Source: Ferruginibacter sp. (lineage in GTDB: Bacteria; Bacteroidota; Bacteroidia; Chitinophagales; Chitinophagaceae). Taken from it: DNA of 34,877 nt. The DNA lies in contig JANYGZ010000004.1 in assembly GCA_025362235.1 (NCBI GenBank), forward strand, positions 1-34,877, given 5' to 3'. Each line of letters opens with the position of its first letter. Within the stretch, counting starts at the first letter, position 1. Shown here piece after piece: positions 8,927 through 17,111 of the stretch. The notes below the pieces were generated by a model that made no database searches, was not told where the DNA came from, and worked only from the letters and a program-made list of their open reading frames with translations. Position numbers and translations under genes: made by a program.

Positions 8927-9025
8927 AATTTTGTTATAATGTTAAAAAACTATCAGGAAGGGTTAATTCCTGTATTTTTTAATTTCTAATCAGCAATAAT
9001 TGGTGTAATAGAAATAGCCCATCCA

Positions 9026-9592
9026 CTAATACCTATCCTTATCATTTTTTTTATCATGCAAATTTAAATGCACTTCCCAGCCATTATAGCTGTTGGTTAT
9101 TTCAATGGCTGCATAAAAATGCCTGTACAAAAAATCCGGCACGTCTAATTGTAAAAGGGTATTGGTAAAACGCAGGTTTTCATCGGGCTGTTCCATTTCG
9201 CCTTTAAAAGCGGCCAACCTGTTATCGTTCCATTTTATTTTACTTTTTGTTAACTGGTTATAAGTGTTCCTGTAAATTGTAAGAGCCTCTTCATAACTTT
9301 CGCCCGTGTACAAAATGGCCTGCCAGCTGGCTGTAGTGTCTATAATAGAATGAAAGCGGTAAATAACACAATGCGCCGCACCGGGTAAACTTATGGTAGA
9401 TTGGTATACTTCCCTGCCTTCCTGTGGTGTAAGCTCTTCGCCCTGTACCTGGTAAAAATTATTTCTAAAATCAATGACCACCCTGGTAAGCGAATCATTA
9501 AAAACTGCAGAAGGCTGAAATGGTTTATGAACCTGGGCATTGCCATAAAGTAGTACTGATATAAAAAATATTAACAGCGTGGGTTTTTTCAT
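9026..9592 (-). CDS. Exported protein of unknown function
   Basis: I do not recognise the family. The preferred start is the ATG at 9592, which gives a clean signal peptide (MKKPTLLIFFISVLLYGNAQ); the longer in-frame start adds ten unlikely residues. The mature part of about 168 residues mixes strands and helices. It has aromatic-rich segments (FRNNFYQVQG, CVIYRFHSI, FLYRHFYAAIEI) and a basic C-terminus (HDKKNDKDRY), and a single domain is likely. The gene stands alone between the CrtA-like pseudogene and the divergent helical protein gene. Confidence 0.75.
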   Translation of the reverse strand: MKKPTLLIFFISVLLYGNAQVHKPFQPSAVFNDSLTRVVIDFRNNFYQVQGEELTPQEGREVYQSTISLPGAAHCVIYRFHSIIDTTASWQAILYTGESYEEALTIYRNTYNQLTKSKIKWNDNRLAAFKGEMEQPDENLRFTNTLLQLDVPDFLYRHFYAAIEITNSYNGWEVHLNLHDKKNDKDRY

Positions 9593-9808
9593 GGAACTGG
9601 TTTTTGTAAAATTAAAAAACAAACGCTACGATGTGGAGTATGGTATAAATTTTAAGAAAATACTAATAAACAACTGTGGATAAAAACAAGTTGGCAATTC
9701 ATGCAATGAGTTGTATGAAACAAGTGTGAAAAAAAATTAACACTTATAAAATGTTTACAATTAAAAAGCCATCGGCCACAACAAAATGAAGTTTATTAAT
9801 TTAGCTGA

Positions 9809-10282
9809 ATGAAAGCAGCAAGCATCAGCGATATAAAGCAGGAGTTAAATAATATTGAACCTGCAAAACTTTTAGAACTTTGTTTACGGTTGGCTAAATA
9901 CAAAAAAGACAATAAGGAATTATTGAACTATCTGCTTTTTGAAGCACACGACGAGCAGGCATATATAAGTAATGTAAAAACAGAAATTGTGGAAGCTTTT
10001 AAAGAGATCAATCAAAGTAATTTATATTTTGCTAAAAAAAGCCTGCGTAAAATTTTACGCAATACGGCTAAGCATATCCGTTATACAGCCTCAAAACAGG
10101 CCGAGGTTGAATTGCTGCTTTATTTTTGCGAAACCCTTAAACACTCCGCCATACCAATAAAAAACAGTGCTGTATTAAATAACCTATACCAGTTTCAATT
10201 AAAAAAAATTGCAAAACTAATAGCCACACTGCACGAAGATCTGCAGTATGACTATCTAAAACAACTGGATAAACTGGTGTAA
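9809..10282 (+). CDS. All-helical cytosolic protein, unknown function
   Basis: No family is recognised. The 157 residues are almost wholly predicted helix, lysine- and leucine-rich, with no signal peptide or membrane segment. Segments include the N-terminal SISDIKQELNNIEPAKLLEL, a mid-protein basic helix (FAKKSLRKILRNTAKHIRY) and a C-terminal amphipathic helix. The basic central helix would suit nucleic-acid or protein contacts, but this is speculation. The gene converges on msrA with only 14 bp between stops. Confidence 0.75.
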   Translation: MKAASISDIKQELNNIEPAKLLELCLRLAKYKKDNKELLNYLLFEAHDEQAYISNVKTEIVEAFKEINQSNLYFAKKSLRKILRNTAKHIRYTASKQAEVELLLYFCETLKHSAIPIKNSAVLNNLYQFQLKKIAKLIATLHEDLQYDYLKQLDKLV

Positions 10283-10296
10283 TTGCCGGGCCTGCT

Positions 10297-10944
10297 TTAT
10301 GGTTTAAACTTACCTTCCTTAAAACTTGTTTTAAAACGCAGAAAATCGGGGATGGATACATTTTGCACATAAGGATTCCCAGGGTTAAGGCTTATGTATT
10401 CCTGGTGGTAATCTTCTGCGGGGTAAAATTTTACAAATGGAACCACCTGAGTTACAATTTTATTAGAGTATACTTTAGCATCTGTTAACCTTTTTATTTC
10501 TGCTTCAATAATCCGTTTTTCATTGTCGTTATTGTAAAATGCAATAGAGCGGTATTCGGTACCGGCATCATTGCCCTGCCTGTTCATGGTGGTAGGGTCC
10601 TGGCTGGCAAAAAATGCTTTTACCAAAGTTTCATAACTAATTTTTGAAGGGTAGTAATGAACCTGTACACTTTCGGCATGGCCTGTTTGGCCGTTAGCAA
10701 CCATTTCATAATTTGGGTTTGTGGCAGTGCCGCCTGAATAACCACTGACAGCGTCACGCACGCCAACAAGGCTTTGAAAAACAATTTCAGCATGCCAAAA
10801 ACAGCCTTCTGCAAATGTAGCAACCGCTTCATTTTTAGCTGGGGTTTCTTTACTGGCTAAAGGTATTTTAACTTTATTGCTTTCTGTTTGCGCACAGGAA
10901 AAAAGTGTGGTTACAGAAATGAGAATAGTAAGAATTGATTTCAT
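10297..10944 (-). CDS. msrA: Peptide-methionine (S)-S-oxide reductase MsrA, lipoprotein form
   Basis: The catalytic GCFW motif is at residues 47-50 (FAEGCFWHAE, nucleophile Cys48). It is followed by the family segments GVRDAVSGYSGG, GHAESVQVHYYP, DPTTMNRQGNDAGTEYRS and the C-terminal AEDYHQEY. MsrA reduces methionine-S-sulfoxide in proteins using thioredoxin-like donors. The N-terminus is a lipoprotein signal (ISVTTLFSCAQTE, lipobox LFSC), so this form probably repairs oxidised envelope proteins rather than cytosolic ones. No MsrB partner is adjacent. Confidence 0.95.
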   Translation of the reverse strand: MKSILTILISVTTLFSCAQTESNKVKIPLASKETPAKNEAVATFAEGCFWHAEIVFQSLVGVRDAVSGYSGGTATNPNYEMVANGQTGHAESVQVHYYPSKISYETLVKAFFASQDPTTMNRQGNDAGTEYRSIAFYNNDNEKRIIEAEIKRLTDAKVYSNKIVTQVVPFVKFYPAEDYHQEYISLNPGNPYVQNVSIPDFLRFKTSFKEGKFKP

Positions 10945-11127
10945 AATAATTGTTTGATGTATAGTTACGCTATATGATACAACAGAGTTTCGATTTGGTT
11001 GTTAAAAATTACTAAAAACTAGTTATATGCGTTGCTTAATTTTTTCAATTACTTATTATTGCCGTTAAGGCGTTGAGGCATTTTTTTGTTGTACCGCATT
11101 TTGTAAACTACTTTTGAAAAAAAATGT

Positions 11128-11385
11128 ATGGAATTAAAAGAACAATTTGAAGCAGCTGTAGTCAATAGCAAATCCCTGCCCGAAAAGCCTTCCAATGATG
11201 TGTTGCTGCAATTATATTCACGGTATAAACAATCAACAGAAGGAGATGTAAATGTAGAAGCTCCCACCAATCCCTTCGATTTTGTGGCAAAAGCAAAGTA
11301 TACGGCGTGGGATGAATTAAAAGGAAAACCTAAAGAAACAGCCATGCAGGAGTATGTAGGCCTGGTTACAAAGCTTAAAGGATAA
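11128..11385 (+). CDS. Acyl-CoA-binding protein
   Basis: This 85-residue protein covers a complete ACBP fold of four helices. The hallmark central block is present as LLQLYSRYKQSTEGDVN (acyl-CoA-contacting Tyr and Lys), followed by PFDFVAKAKYTAWDELKGKP and KETAMQEYVGLV. The family binds long-chain acyl-CoA esters and buffers their free pool in the cytosol. It is nearly universal in eukaryotes and patchy in bacteria. I chose the ATG at 11128; an overlapping ATG four bases upstream is out of frame. No lipid-metabolism gene adjoins it. Confidence 0.93.
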   Translation: MELKEQFEAAVVNSKSLPEKPSNDVLLQLYSRYKQSTEGDVNVEAPTNPFDFVAKAKYTAWDELKGKPKETAMQEYVGLVTKLKG

Positions 11386-11441
11386 TTGATCAACTTATTG
11401 GCGGCTAAAAAAATAAATGTGCATTTATAAGTTTATACGCC

Positions 11442-11449
11442 TATATTTG
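11442..11449 (+). promoter_or_regulatory. -7 box TATATTTG for the RRM gene
   Basis: TATATTTG matches the Bacteroidota -7 consensus TAnnTTTG exactly. If used, transcription would start near 11456 and leave a leader of about 145 nt before the RRM start at 11600, with a small hairpin (GCTC-TAT-GAGC). No clear -33 TTTG is seen. Long leaders are typical of cold-regulated RNA-binding protein genes. Confidence 0.45.
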
Positions 11450-11599
11450 CTGCGTGATAATAGCTCTATGAGCACAATGTTTTAGTTAGATTCAATTTTT
11501 TACTTCTCCACGTATTAGTTTTCTCTTCTTAAAAATCTTGTCTTTAGTTATAGTTACCGTCACAGGTATTTTATTTTATTTATTTAAATTTTTAAGAAA

Positions 11600-11947
11600 A
11601 TGAACATTTACGTTTCAAATTTAAGCTTCAACACAACAGATGTTGAATTGAACGAACTTTTTGCACAGTTTGGTACTGTATCTTCAGCCAAAGTAATTAT
11701 GGACAGGGAAAGCGGCCGCTCACGTGGTTTCGGCTTTGTAGAAATGTCAAACGATGACGAAGGAAAAGACGCTATGTTAGGCCTTAACAACAAAGAAGTT
11801 GAAGGCAGGGCAATGTCTGTTTCTGTAGCAAAAGAAAGAGAAGAAAGAACAGGCGGTGGAAGCCGTGGTGGATATTCAAACAACCGCGGTGGCGGTGGTG
11901 GATATTCAAACAGCCGTAACAGCGGTGGTGGTGGTAACAGGTGGTAA
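11600..11947 (+). CDS. Glycine-rich RRM RNA-binding protein
   Basis: A single RRM occupies about residues 1-80, with RNP2 IYVSNL at 3-8 and RNP1 RGFGFVEM at 42-49, both with the RNA-stacking aromatics. A C-terminal tail from about 84 is a Gly/Arg/Ser/Asn repeat (RGGYSNNRGGGGGYSNS) like that of cyanobacterial and plant cold-inducible RNA-binding proteins. It probably binds single-stranded RNA and is abundant under cold or stress. Its long leader and strong terminator fit a monocistronic, post-transcriptionally controlled gene. A broken copy of its 3' half lies at 13268-13475. Confidence 0.93.
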   Translation: MNIYVSNLSFNTTDVELNELFAQFGTVSSAKVIMDRESGRSRGFGFVEMSNDDEGKDAMLGLNNKEVEGRAMSVSVAKEREERTGGGSRGGYSNNRGGGGGYSNSRNSGGGGNRW

Positions 11948-11969
11948 TTTATTAACCAGCATATCATTT

Positions 11970-12003
11970 AAAAAGAGCGTTCAGCAATGAGTGCTCTTTT
12001 TTT
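11970..12003 (+). terminator. Intrinsic terminator of the RRM gene
   Basis: AAAAGAGC (11971-11978) pairs with GCTCTTTT (11993-12000) around a 14 nt loop and runs into further Ts. It lies 22 bp past the RRM stop codon. Confidence 0.8.
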
Positions 12004-12226
12004 ATTGTATTATCATAAACGATAAAAAGACGACCTTCATTGAAGGAGCAACTGGTTATTATTTATTATATATTTTTTAATGTTTTCCGACTATCAACTT
12101 TTGGTAACAGTAAAACCAAGCGGCTTCGAGCTTGGGAATAATTTTATTACTTTAATTGGACTTTAGTATTTTTAATAAATGAACTAATATTGTATAAGAT
12201 CTTTTTTACTTTTTTAAAAAATAATT

Positions 12227-13236
12227 ATGAAAATTTCCAACTGTATTTATTTCTTGATAATATTTTGCTTAGGTTTTTTTATAATTTCCTGTAAACGTGA
12301 TCCTGTTCCAGTCGATACTCGAGATCCTACAAATCCCCAAGATGTAAAGGATTCTATTTGGGTTATACAAAGTATTGAAGGCGGCGGCTCTTCTGCCTCA
12401 AGCTATGATTTTGATTACGATGACAGTAATAGAATCTCGAAAATTTATGAAGTATATTCATCCTTTAGAAGATTACCCTATACAGTTTTTTATAAGAATG
12501 GTCGTCCAAGCCATGTAATAGGGCAAACTGGAGACCTGCATTATAAGGCATCAACTGTTTTTTATATGGATCAAATAACAAATGCATTAAAGTTTACTAC
12601 AAGAATTTAATACTAAGCAAAGATTTTAATGATAATGTTATATACGACAATAATTCGCCTTACTTTTCTGATCTTAATGATGGAAATGTTTATCCTAGAT
12701 ATGACTCTTTGGTATATACTCCTACAAACCAGTTGTCTGAGGTTTATCAGCTAGATAATTCAAGTGGAATGACTGTGAAACTTAATTTATGGAAATTTTA
12801 TTATCAAAATACCGGCGATACAGCTTTCAATAGTATTGTAAGCTACAAATTTAATAGTGGAATTGCATCTCTATATGATAATTTAGAATTAACTACAATC
12901 AATGAGCCAAGCAGGGCGTATAAGCAATTATGGTTTTTCCCATTTATCACTAATCTATATTATATTTTAGGTATTAAAGATGGTACCTATAGCCCTATTC
13001 TGCTGCCAATTCTTGTAGAAACAACTACAACAAATTGTGATTTATATTTACCAATGCTTTCTAAATGTTTTATAACTTATCAAATTCATAATAACTGGGG
13101 GATATATAATTTTACAGACCACCAATATGTCAATGCTTTTTATCCCGATTCAACGCGGTGGTTTGTTAAGTTGATTACACCTGTTGAGAGTATGGATCAT
13201 GCCGTGTATAATATGAAAAAGGTAAAAAATAAATAA
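12227..13236 (+). pseudogene. Frameshifted AT-rich lipoprotein gene
   Basis: The first part (12227-12610) encodes a lipoprotein signal (FFIISCKRDP, lipobox IISC) and a start of mature protein with SYDFDYDDSNRISKIYE. This pattern is frequent in secreted Bacteroidota proteins with repeated strand-turn-strand units. A single-base frameshift near 12595-12605 ends it. The same protein plausibly continues in another frame as KNLILSKDFNDN through SLVYTPTNQLSEVYQ to the stop at 13236. Restored, it would be about 336 residues. Base composition is visibly more AT-rich than neighbouring genes, and it sits between the intact RRM gene and the RRM fragment, so recent acquisition is likely. A sequencing error remains possible. 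Confidence 0.7.
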
Positions 13237-13267
13237 GCAGTTTATGAGTCATCCCAGTTTGTTACAC

Positions 13268-13475
13268 GGGAAAAGATGCCATATTGGGCCTTAACAACAA
13301 AGAAGTTGAAGACATAAAATGCCTGTTTCAGTTGCAAAAGAAAGAGAAGAAAGAACAGGCGGTCGAAGCCTTGGTGGATATTCAAATAGCCGTAACAGCG
13401 GTGGTGGTAACAGAGGGTAATTTATTAACCAGCATATCATTTAAAAAGAGCGTTCAGTAATGACTACTCTTTTTT
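13268..13475 (+). pseudogene. Duplicated 3' fragment of the RRM gene with its terminator
   Basis: This stretch repeats 11764-12003: the end of the RRM domain (GLNNKEVE), the glycine-rich tail, the stop codon, the spacer and the terminator hairpin. The 5' half, including RNP2 and RNP1, is missing. A one-base loss near 13315 shifts the frame, part of the Gly-rich tail is deleted, and the terminator stem is weakened (CTACTC where the parent has GTGCTC). It cannot encode a functional RNA-binding protein. Confidence 0.88.
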
Positions 13476-13579
13476 TTGCGAACTAAAAAAAATAAAAACC
13501 TGCAATAATGTTGACTGCTTTGGAAAAATAGGAACCAGTAGCCAATTTGCTGATGTCAGATGCATAAAAAAAAGCCAGG

Positions 13580-13714
13580 TTATTGAATCGTTGAAACACT
13601 GTTTCCGGCAGCCTGCATTTTTTTAATGATGGCGTATTTTGCATAGCATTCTTCTTTAATTGGGTCTATGCCAGATGAAGGTTTTAAAGCGTTTACCCGC
13701 AAACACTCCTCCAT
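13580..13714 (-). CDS. Possible small ORF, 44 residues
   Basis: An ATG at 13714 opens 44 codons beginning MEECLRVNALKPSS and containing two further Cys-linked motifs (EECYAKYAIIKKMQ). The composition looks protein-like rather than random, but no family is recognised and no ribosome-binding signal is evident. It may be a genuine microprotein or the tail of a lost gene. The rest of 13476-13855 shows nothing else. Confidence 0.25.
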   Translation of the reverse strand: MEECLRVNALKPSSGIDPIKEECYAKYAIIKKMQAAGNSVSTIQ

Positions 13715-13855
13715 GTTGCTAAAATTTTAGCCGCACAACAATGATTAATATTATAAATTAACCTGACTTTTGTCATTAATCATTATACTTTAAAGTTTAC
13801 TTTTATATATAAATGAAATACCATTAAAATTACATACTCGTAAAAATTAACTAAA

Positions 13856-14785
13856 ATGAAAAAGAAAGACAAACAGGTTGAAGAGTTACTTGAGCTAAAA
13901 AAATTCTTAGTTAAGCCCGGTAAAAAAGTTTCTTTAAAAGACTATGACACTGATTTTAAAGCGGGTAAAAAAGTAGCGGGTTACATAATGGATAAAAAAT
14001 TCAGTCAGCAATTACTTGCTACAGGCATTGAGCGGTTGGCTGAAATGCAGGATAAACTATATGCACACAATGAATATAGTGTCCTTATAATTTTGCAGGC
14101 TATGGATACTGCCGGAAAAGATGGAGCAATCAGGCATGTGTGTTCTGGTTTAAATCCGCAGGGTGTAAAAGTGGCTTCTTTTAAAGCGCCAAATTCAGCG
14201 GAGCTGGACCATGATTATTTGTGGAGGCACTATAAAGAATTACCTGAACGTGGACAGATCGGCATTTTTAACCGCTCACATTATGAAAACGTAATTGTAA
14301 CCAAAGTGCATCCGGAATTTATATTGAACGAGCGTTTACCTGGTATCGATAGTGTGAAAGATATCAATAATAGATTTTGGGAAAAACGTTATGAGCAGAT
14401 CAACAATTTTGAACGGACCCTAGCCGAAAACGGAACTGTAATTTTAAAATTCTTTTTACACTTATCAAAAGACGAACAAAAGCGCAGGCTTATAAGCCGT
14501 ATAGATGATGATTCAAAGAACTGGAAATTCTCTTCGGCTGATATGAAAGAACGTGGTTTTTGGAATGAATATCAGGAAGCATTTGAGGATATGTTATCAA
14601 ATACCTCTACTGATTATGCTCCATGGTATGTGTTGCCGGCTGATGATAAATGGTTTACCCGTGTAGCAATTGCCGGTACTATTTACCTCGAGTTTGAGCA
14701 TTTGAATTTTAAATATCCCCAAGTAAGCGCAGAACAAAAAAAGAATTTGCAGGAAATTAAAAAGCAATTGCTTGGTGAAAAATAA
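13856..14785 (+). CDS. ppk2: Polyphosphate kinase 2 family protein
   Basis: The P-loop kinase core is clear. The Walker A variant AMDTAGKDG is at residues 82-90, followed by HVCSGLNPQGVKVASFKAP. The Walker B/lid-associated segment GIFNRSHYEN is at 136-145, and the lid/basic region includes LSKDEQKRRLISRIDD. The C-terminal APWYVLPADDKWFTRVAI completes the family pattern. PPK2 enzymes transfer phosphate between polyphosphate and nucleoside mono- or diphosphates; this sequence resembles the polyphosphate:nucleotide phosphotransferase subgroup. It is cytosolic and monocistronic, about 140 bp before an AraC-type regulator that need not control it. Confidence 0.92.
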   Translation: MKKKDKQVEELLELKKFLVKPGKKVSLKDYDTDFKAGKKVAGYIMDKKFSQQLLATGIERLAEMQDKLYAHNEYSVLIILQAMDTAGKDGAIRHVCSGLNPQGVKVASFKAPNSAELDHDYLWRHYKELPERGQIGIFNRSHYENVIVTKVHPEFILNERLPGIDSVKDINNRFWEKRYEQINNFERTLAENGTVILKFFLHLSKDEQKRRLISRIDDDSKNWKFSSADMKERGFWNEYQEAFEDMLSNTSTDYAPWYVLPADDKWFTRVAIAGTIYLEFEHLNFKYPQVSAEQKKNLQEIKKQLLGEK

Positions 14786-14970
14786 TGGTGGTGCATTATT
14801 TGAAATAACAGAAAATTTGCTTTTTTGCGATGAAAAGAGAATGCTTTGTGCGGAAATGAACCATGGCTAAGCTCCCGGTACAACAACCGTTTATCAAATT
14901 ACCAATACGTATCCGGTTTATTAATTGTAAACTTTATGCATAAGGCAATTAATATTATCTTTCAATTACC

Positions 14971-15933
14971 ATGTATTTTGATAGAAATTATAACATCATT
15001 AATTTATTTCCTGATTTCCTGGAGAAAGATTTTGATATGGAATCATATAACCATCAATTTAAATTGACCAATGTTATAATACATGCAAAGTCAAAAAATA
15101 TATCATACCCAACCCATTGGGGGCCGTTATCAATTAAATGTGCTTTTAAAGGCAAAGAGTTTTACGGACTCAATAATTGCCTTTATGCCGTTACAGACGA
15201 AAAGTATCTTGTAATTAATAATGGCAGCAGTTACAGCAGTTTTATAGATTCGGATGTAGAAGTGAATTCGTTTACCATTAACTTTTCTCCTTTTTTTGTA
15301 AAGGAATTGCTGCAAGGTTTACTTGAAACCGATGATACCTTGCTTTCTGATTTTGGGAACTATGGCAACAGAAATGATATAGAAATTATTGAAAAATTGT
15401 ATGCACATGATAATACAGTAAGCCCTTTAATTTTTAAACTGCTGGCGCTTACCGAAGATGATTTTAATAAAAATATACATCAAATTGAAGAGCTTTATTT
15501 TTTGCTGTTTGAAAGGTTGCTTTGCAAGCAGAAAGCCAGCATCAACGAGATAAGTAATGTGCAGGCTGTAAAAAGAAGTACCCAAAATGAGTTGTACAAA
15601 AGGCTTTACCGGGCAAAGGATTTTATTGATTCCTGCTATACTGATGAAATAAGTATCCAGGACCTGGCAAATATTTGTTTGCTGAACCAGTGTTATTTTT
15701 TACGGCAGTTTAAAAAATATTTTAAAATAGCCCCGCATCAATATATTATTTTAAGGAGGATGGAAGAGGCCAAAAAAATACTGGAGAGGTATGATGATAT
15801 ACCCATATCAGAAGTTTGTTCCGAAGTTGGATACAGCGATCCATCTTCATTTAGCAGGTTATTTAAACAATATTATGGGAGCCCTCCTGAACAATACCAG
15901 CATTATTATCACATAAATAATTCTTTGCTGTAA
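14971..15933 (+). CDS. AraC-family transcriptional regulator
   Basis: The C-terminal third (about 213-316) is a double helix-turn-helix AraC/XylS domain: helix pairs around ISIQDLANICLLNQCYFLRQ and ISEVCSEVGYSDPSSFSRLF, ending GSPPEQYQHYY. The N-terminal ~200 residues form a variable sensing region with beta-rich stretches (LSIKCAFKGKEF) and no recognisable ligand motif. It probably activates a nearby target. The ankyrin gene 57 bp downstream on the same strand and the exported-enzyme block beyond it are candidates; this is inference from position only. Confidence 0.92.
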   Translation: MYFDRNYNIINLFPDFLEKDFDMESYNHQFKLTNVIIHAKSKNISYPTHWGPLSIKCAFKGKEFYGLNNCLYAVTDEKYLVINNGSSYSSFIDSDVEVNSFTINFSPFFVKELLQGLLETDDTLLSDFGNYGNRNDIEIIEKLYAHDNTVSPLIFKLLALTEDDFNKNIHQIEELYFLLFERLLCKQKASINEISNVQAVKRSTQNELYKRLYRAKDFIDSCYTDEISIQDLANICLLNQCYFLRQFKKYFKIAPHQYIILRRMEEAKKILERYDDIPISEVCSEVGYSDPSSFSRLFKQYYGSPPEQYQHYYHINNSLL

Positions 15934-15989
15934 TTCTAAAAGTCAATTTTAGCATAACCATTCATCATTGTGAGAACTAATTTCAACAA

Positions 15990-16496
15990 ATGAAAAGAAA
16001 GCAATTCATATTAAAAACCATTTTAGGAGCTGGTAGTATTATAACTCTACCAGTATTTGGTTTTGCCAAAAAAAGCCCAAGCCTTATTGATCCTTTGCCT
16101 TCTGAAAAAGTAAAGGAGTTTGTAATAGCGGGTCATACCGATTTAGATAAGGTTAAAAAAATGCTCGAGGAAATGCCGGGTTTATTATATGCTACCTGGG
16201 ACTGGGGCGGCGGTGATTTTGAAACAGCATTGGAAGGTGCCGGCCACATGGGCAATAAAGAAATTGCCAATCATTTAATTAGTAAAGGTGCAAGAACAAA
16301 CTTGTTTGTATTGACTATGCTGGGTAAAACAGAGTTGGTTAAGGGTTATTTAGAAATATATCCTGAATACCTTACAGCAAGGGGGCCACATGGTTTAACA
16401 TTACTGCATCACGCAAATAAAGGCGGAGAACAAGCCAAAGAGTTATCATATTATTTACAAAGTAAAGGGCTTACAGAAACCTTTATGAAATTGTAA
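15990..16496 (+). CDS. Exported ankyrin-repeat protein
   Basis: The N-terminus (MKRKQFILKTILGAGSIIT) is a signal peptide with a basic start and a hydrophobic core ending near GFAKK. The mature part has two to three ankyrin units: DFETALEGAGHMGNKEIANH with LISKGA, then LTMLGKTELVKGYLE, then GLTLLHHANKGGEQAKELSY with LQSKG. Ankyrin repeats mediate protein contacts; no enzymatic domain is attached. It lies directly after the AraC gene (57 bp) and converges with the SRPBCC gene (7 bp between stops). Confidence 0.85.
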   Translation: MKRKQFILKTILGAGSIITLPVFGFAKKSPSLIDPLPSEKVKEFVIAGHTDLDKVKKMLEEMPGLLYATWDWGGGDFETALEGAGHMGNKEIANHLISKGARTNLFVLTMLGKTELVKGYLEIYPEYLTARGPHGLTLLHHANKGGEQAKELSYYLQSKGLTETFMKL

Positions 16497-16503
16497 AAGA
16501 GCA

Positions 16504-17043
16504 TCATTTGAAACTGTTGATTAGCTCATTGTAAGTCCACTCATTACCTTTAGTAAAAAAATCATAGGTTTTTTTCCATTCCTTTCCAGTACCAAAACCA
16601 ACCATCAGCGAAATAATTTCCGTATGGCTTTTGTCTACTTTTTCAAACAAAATAATTTCCTGCAAATTGCCATCCGATTTTCTTGCAGCTTCATCAAAAT
16701 TATTATTCAGTTTAACTTTTAAAGTAATCATTTCGTTTTCTATAAAATTGATAATGTCTAATTTAATAGAACTGCTGTCAGTTAATGCTTTTGATTTGTC
16801 ATAATTAGTGAGCATATAACCTCCTGTTTCTAATTCAATATGTGCAACCGGCGCTATCCATTTCATCAGGCCTCCATCAGTAGTAAAAAGTTTCCATGCA
16901 GTTGCTTCATCAACCGGCAGTATAGCTTCAAGACGCAAAACTTTTTCACTGGCCAGGTTAATATAAGAGGTATTTTTAACAGTTTGGCAATAAACTGTAC
17001 TGGCCATAAATGTTACGAATGCTGCAATTAAAATTGTTCTCAT
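16504..17043 (-). CDS. Exported SRPBCC (AHSA1-like) protein
   Basis: A signal peptide (MRTILIAAFVTFMASTVYCQ) precedes a ~155-residue START-like domain of the AHSA1/SRPBCC type. The usual order is visible: a VDEATAWKLFTTDGGLMKWI helix after the first strand, a GGYMLTNYD turn, an EMITLKVKLNN strand, and the long C-terminal helix from KEWKKTYDFF to NELINSF. The fold encloses a hydrophobic ligand pocket. The export signal is less usual for this group and suggests a periplasmic ligand role. No partner is identified. Confidence 0.83.
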   Translation of the reverse strand: MRTILIAAFVTFMASTVYCQTVKNTSYINLASEKVLRLEAILPVDEATAWKLFTTDGGLMKWIAPVAHIELETGGYMLTNYDKSKALTDSSSIKLDIINFIENEMITLKVKLNNNFDEAARKSDGNLQEIILFEKVDKSHTEIISLMVGFGTGKEWKKTYDFFTKGNEWTYNELINSFK

Positions 17044-17111
17044 GATTATTTTTTTGATAAGTAAAAAATTAATGTTTTAATCAATTCACATTGAACTTTC
17101 AATAAAGTTTT

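Noticed and set aside
11608..11967. 119-residue antisense frame opposite the RRM gene
   Set aside because: Its proline/leucine-rich content is simply the reverse of the RRM gene's glycine-rich codons.
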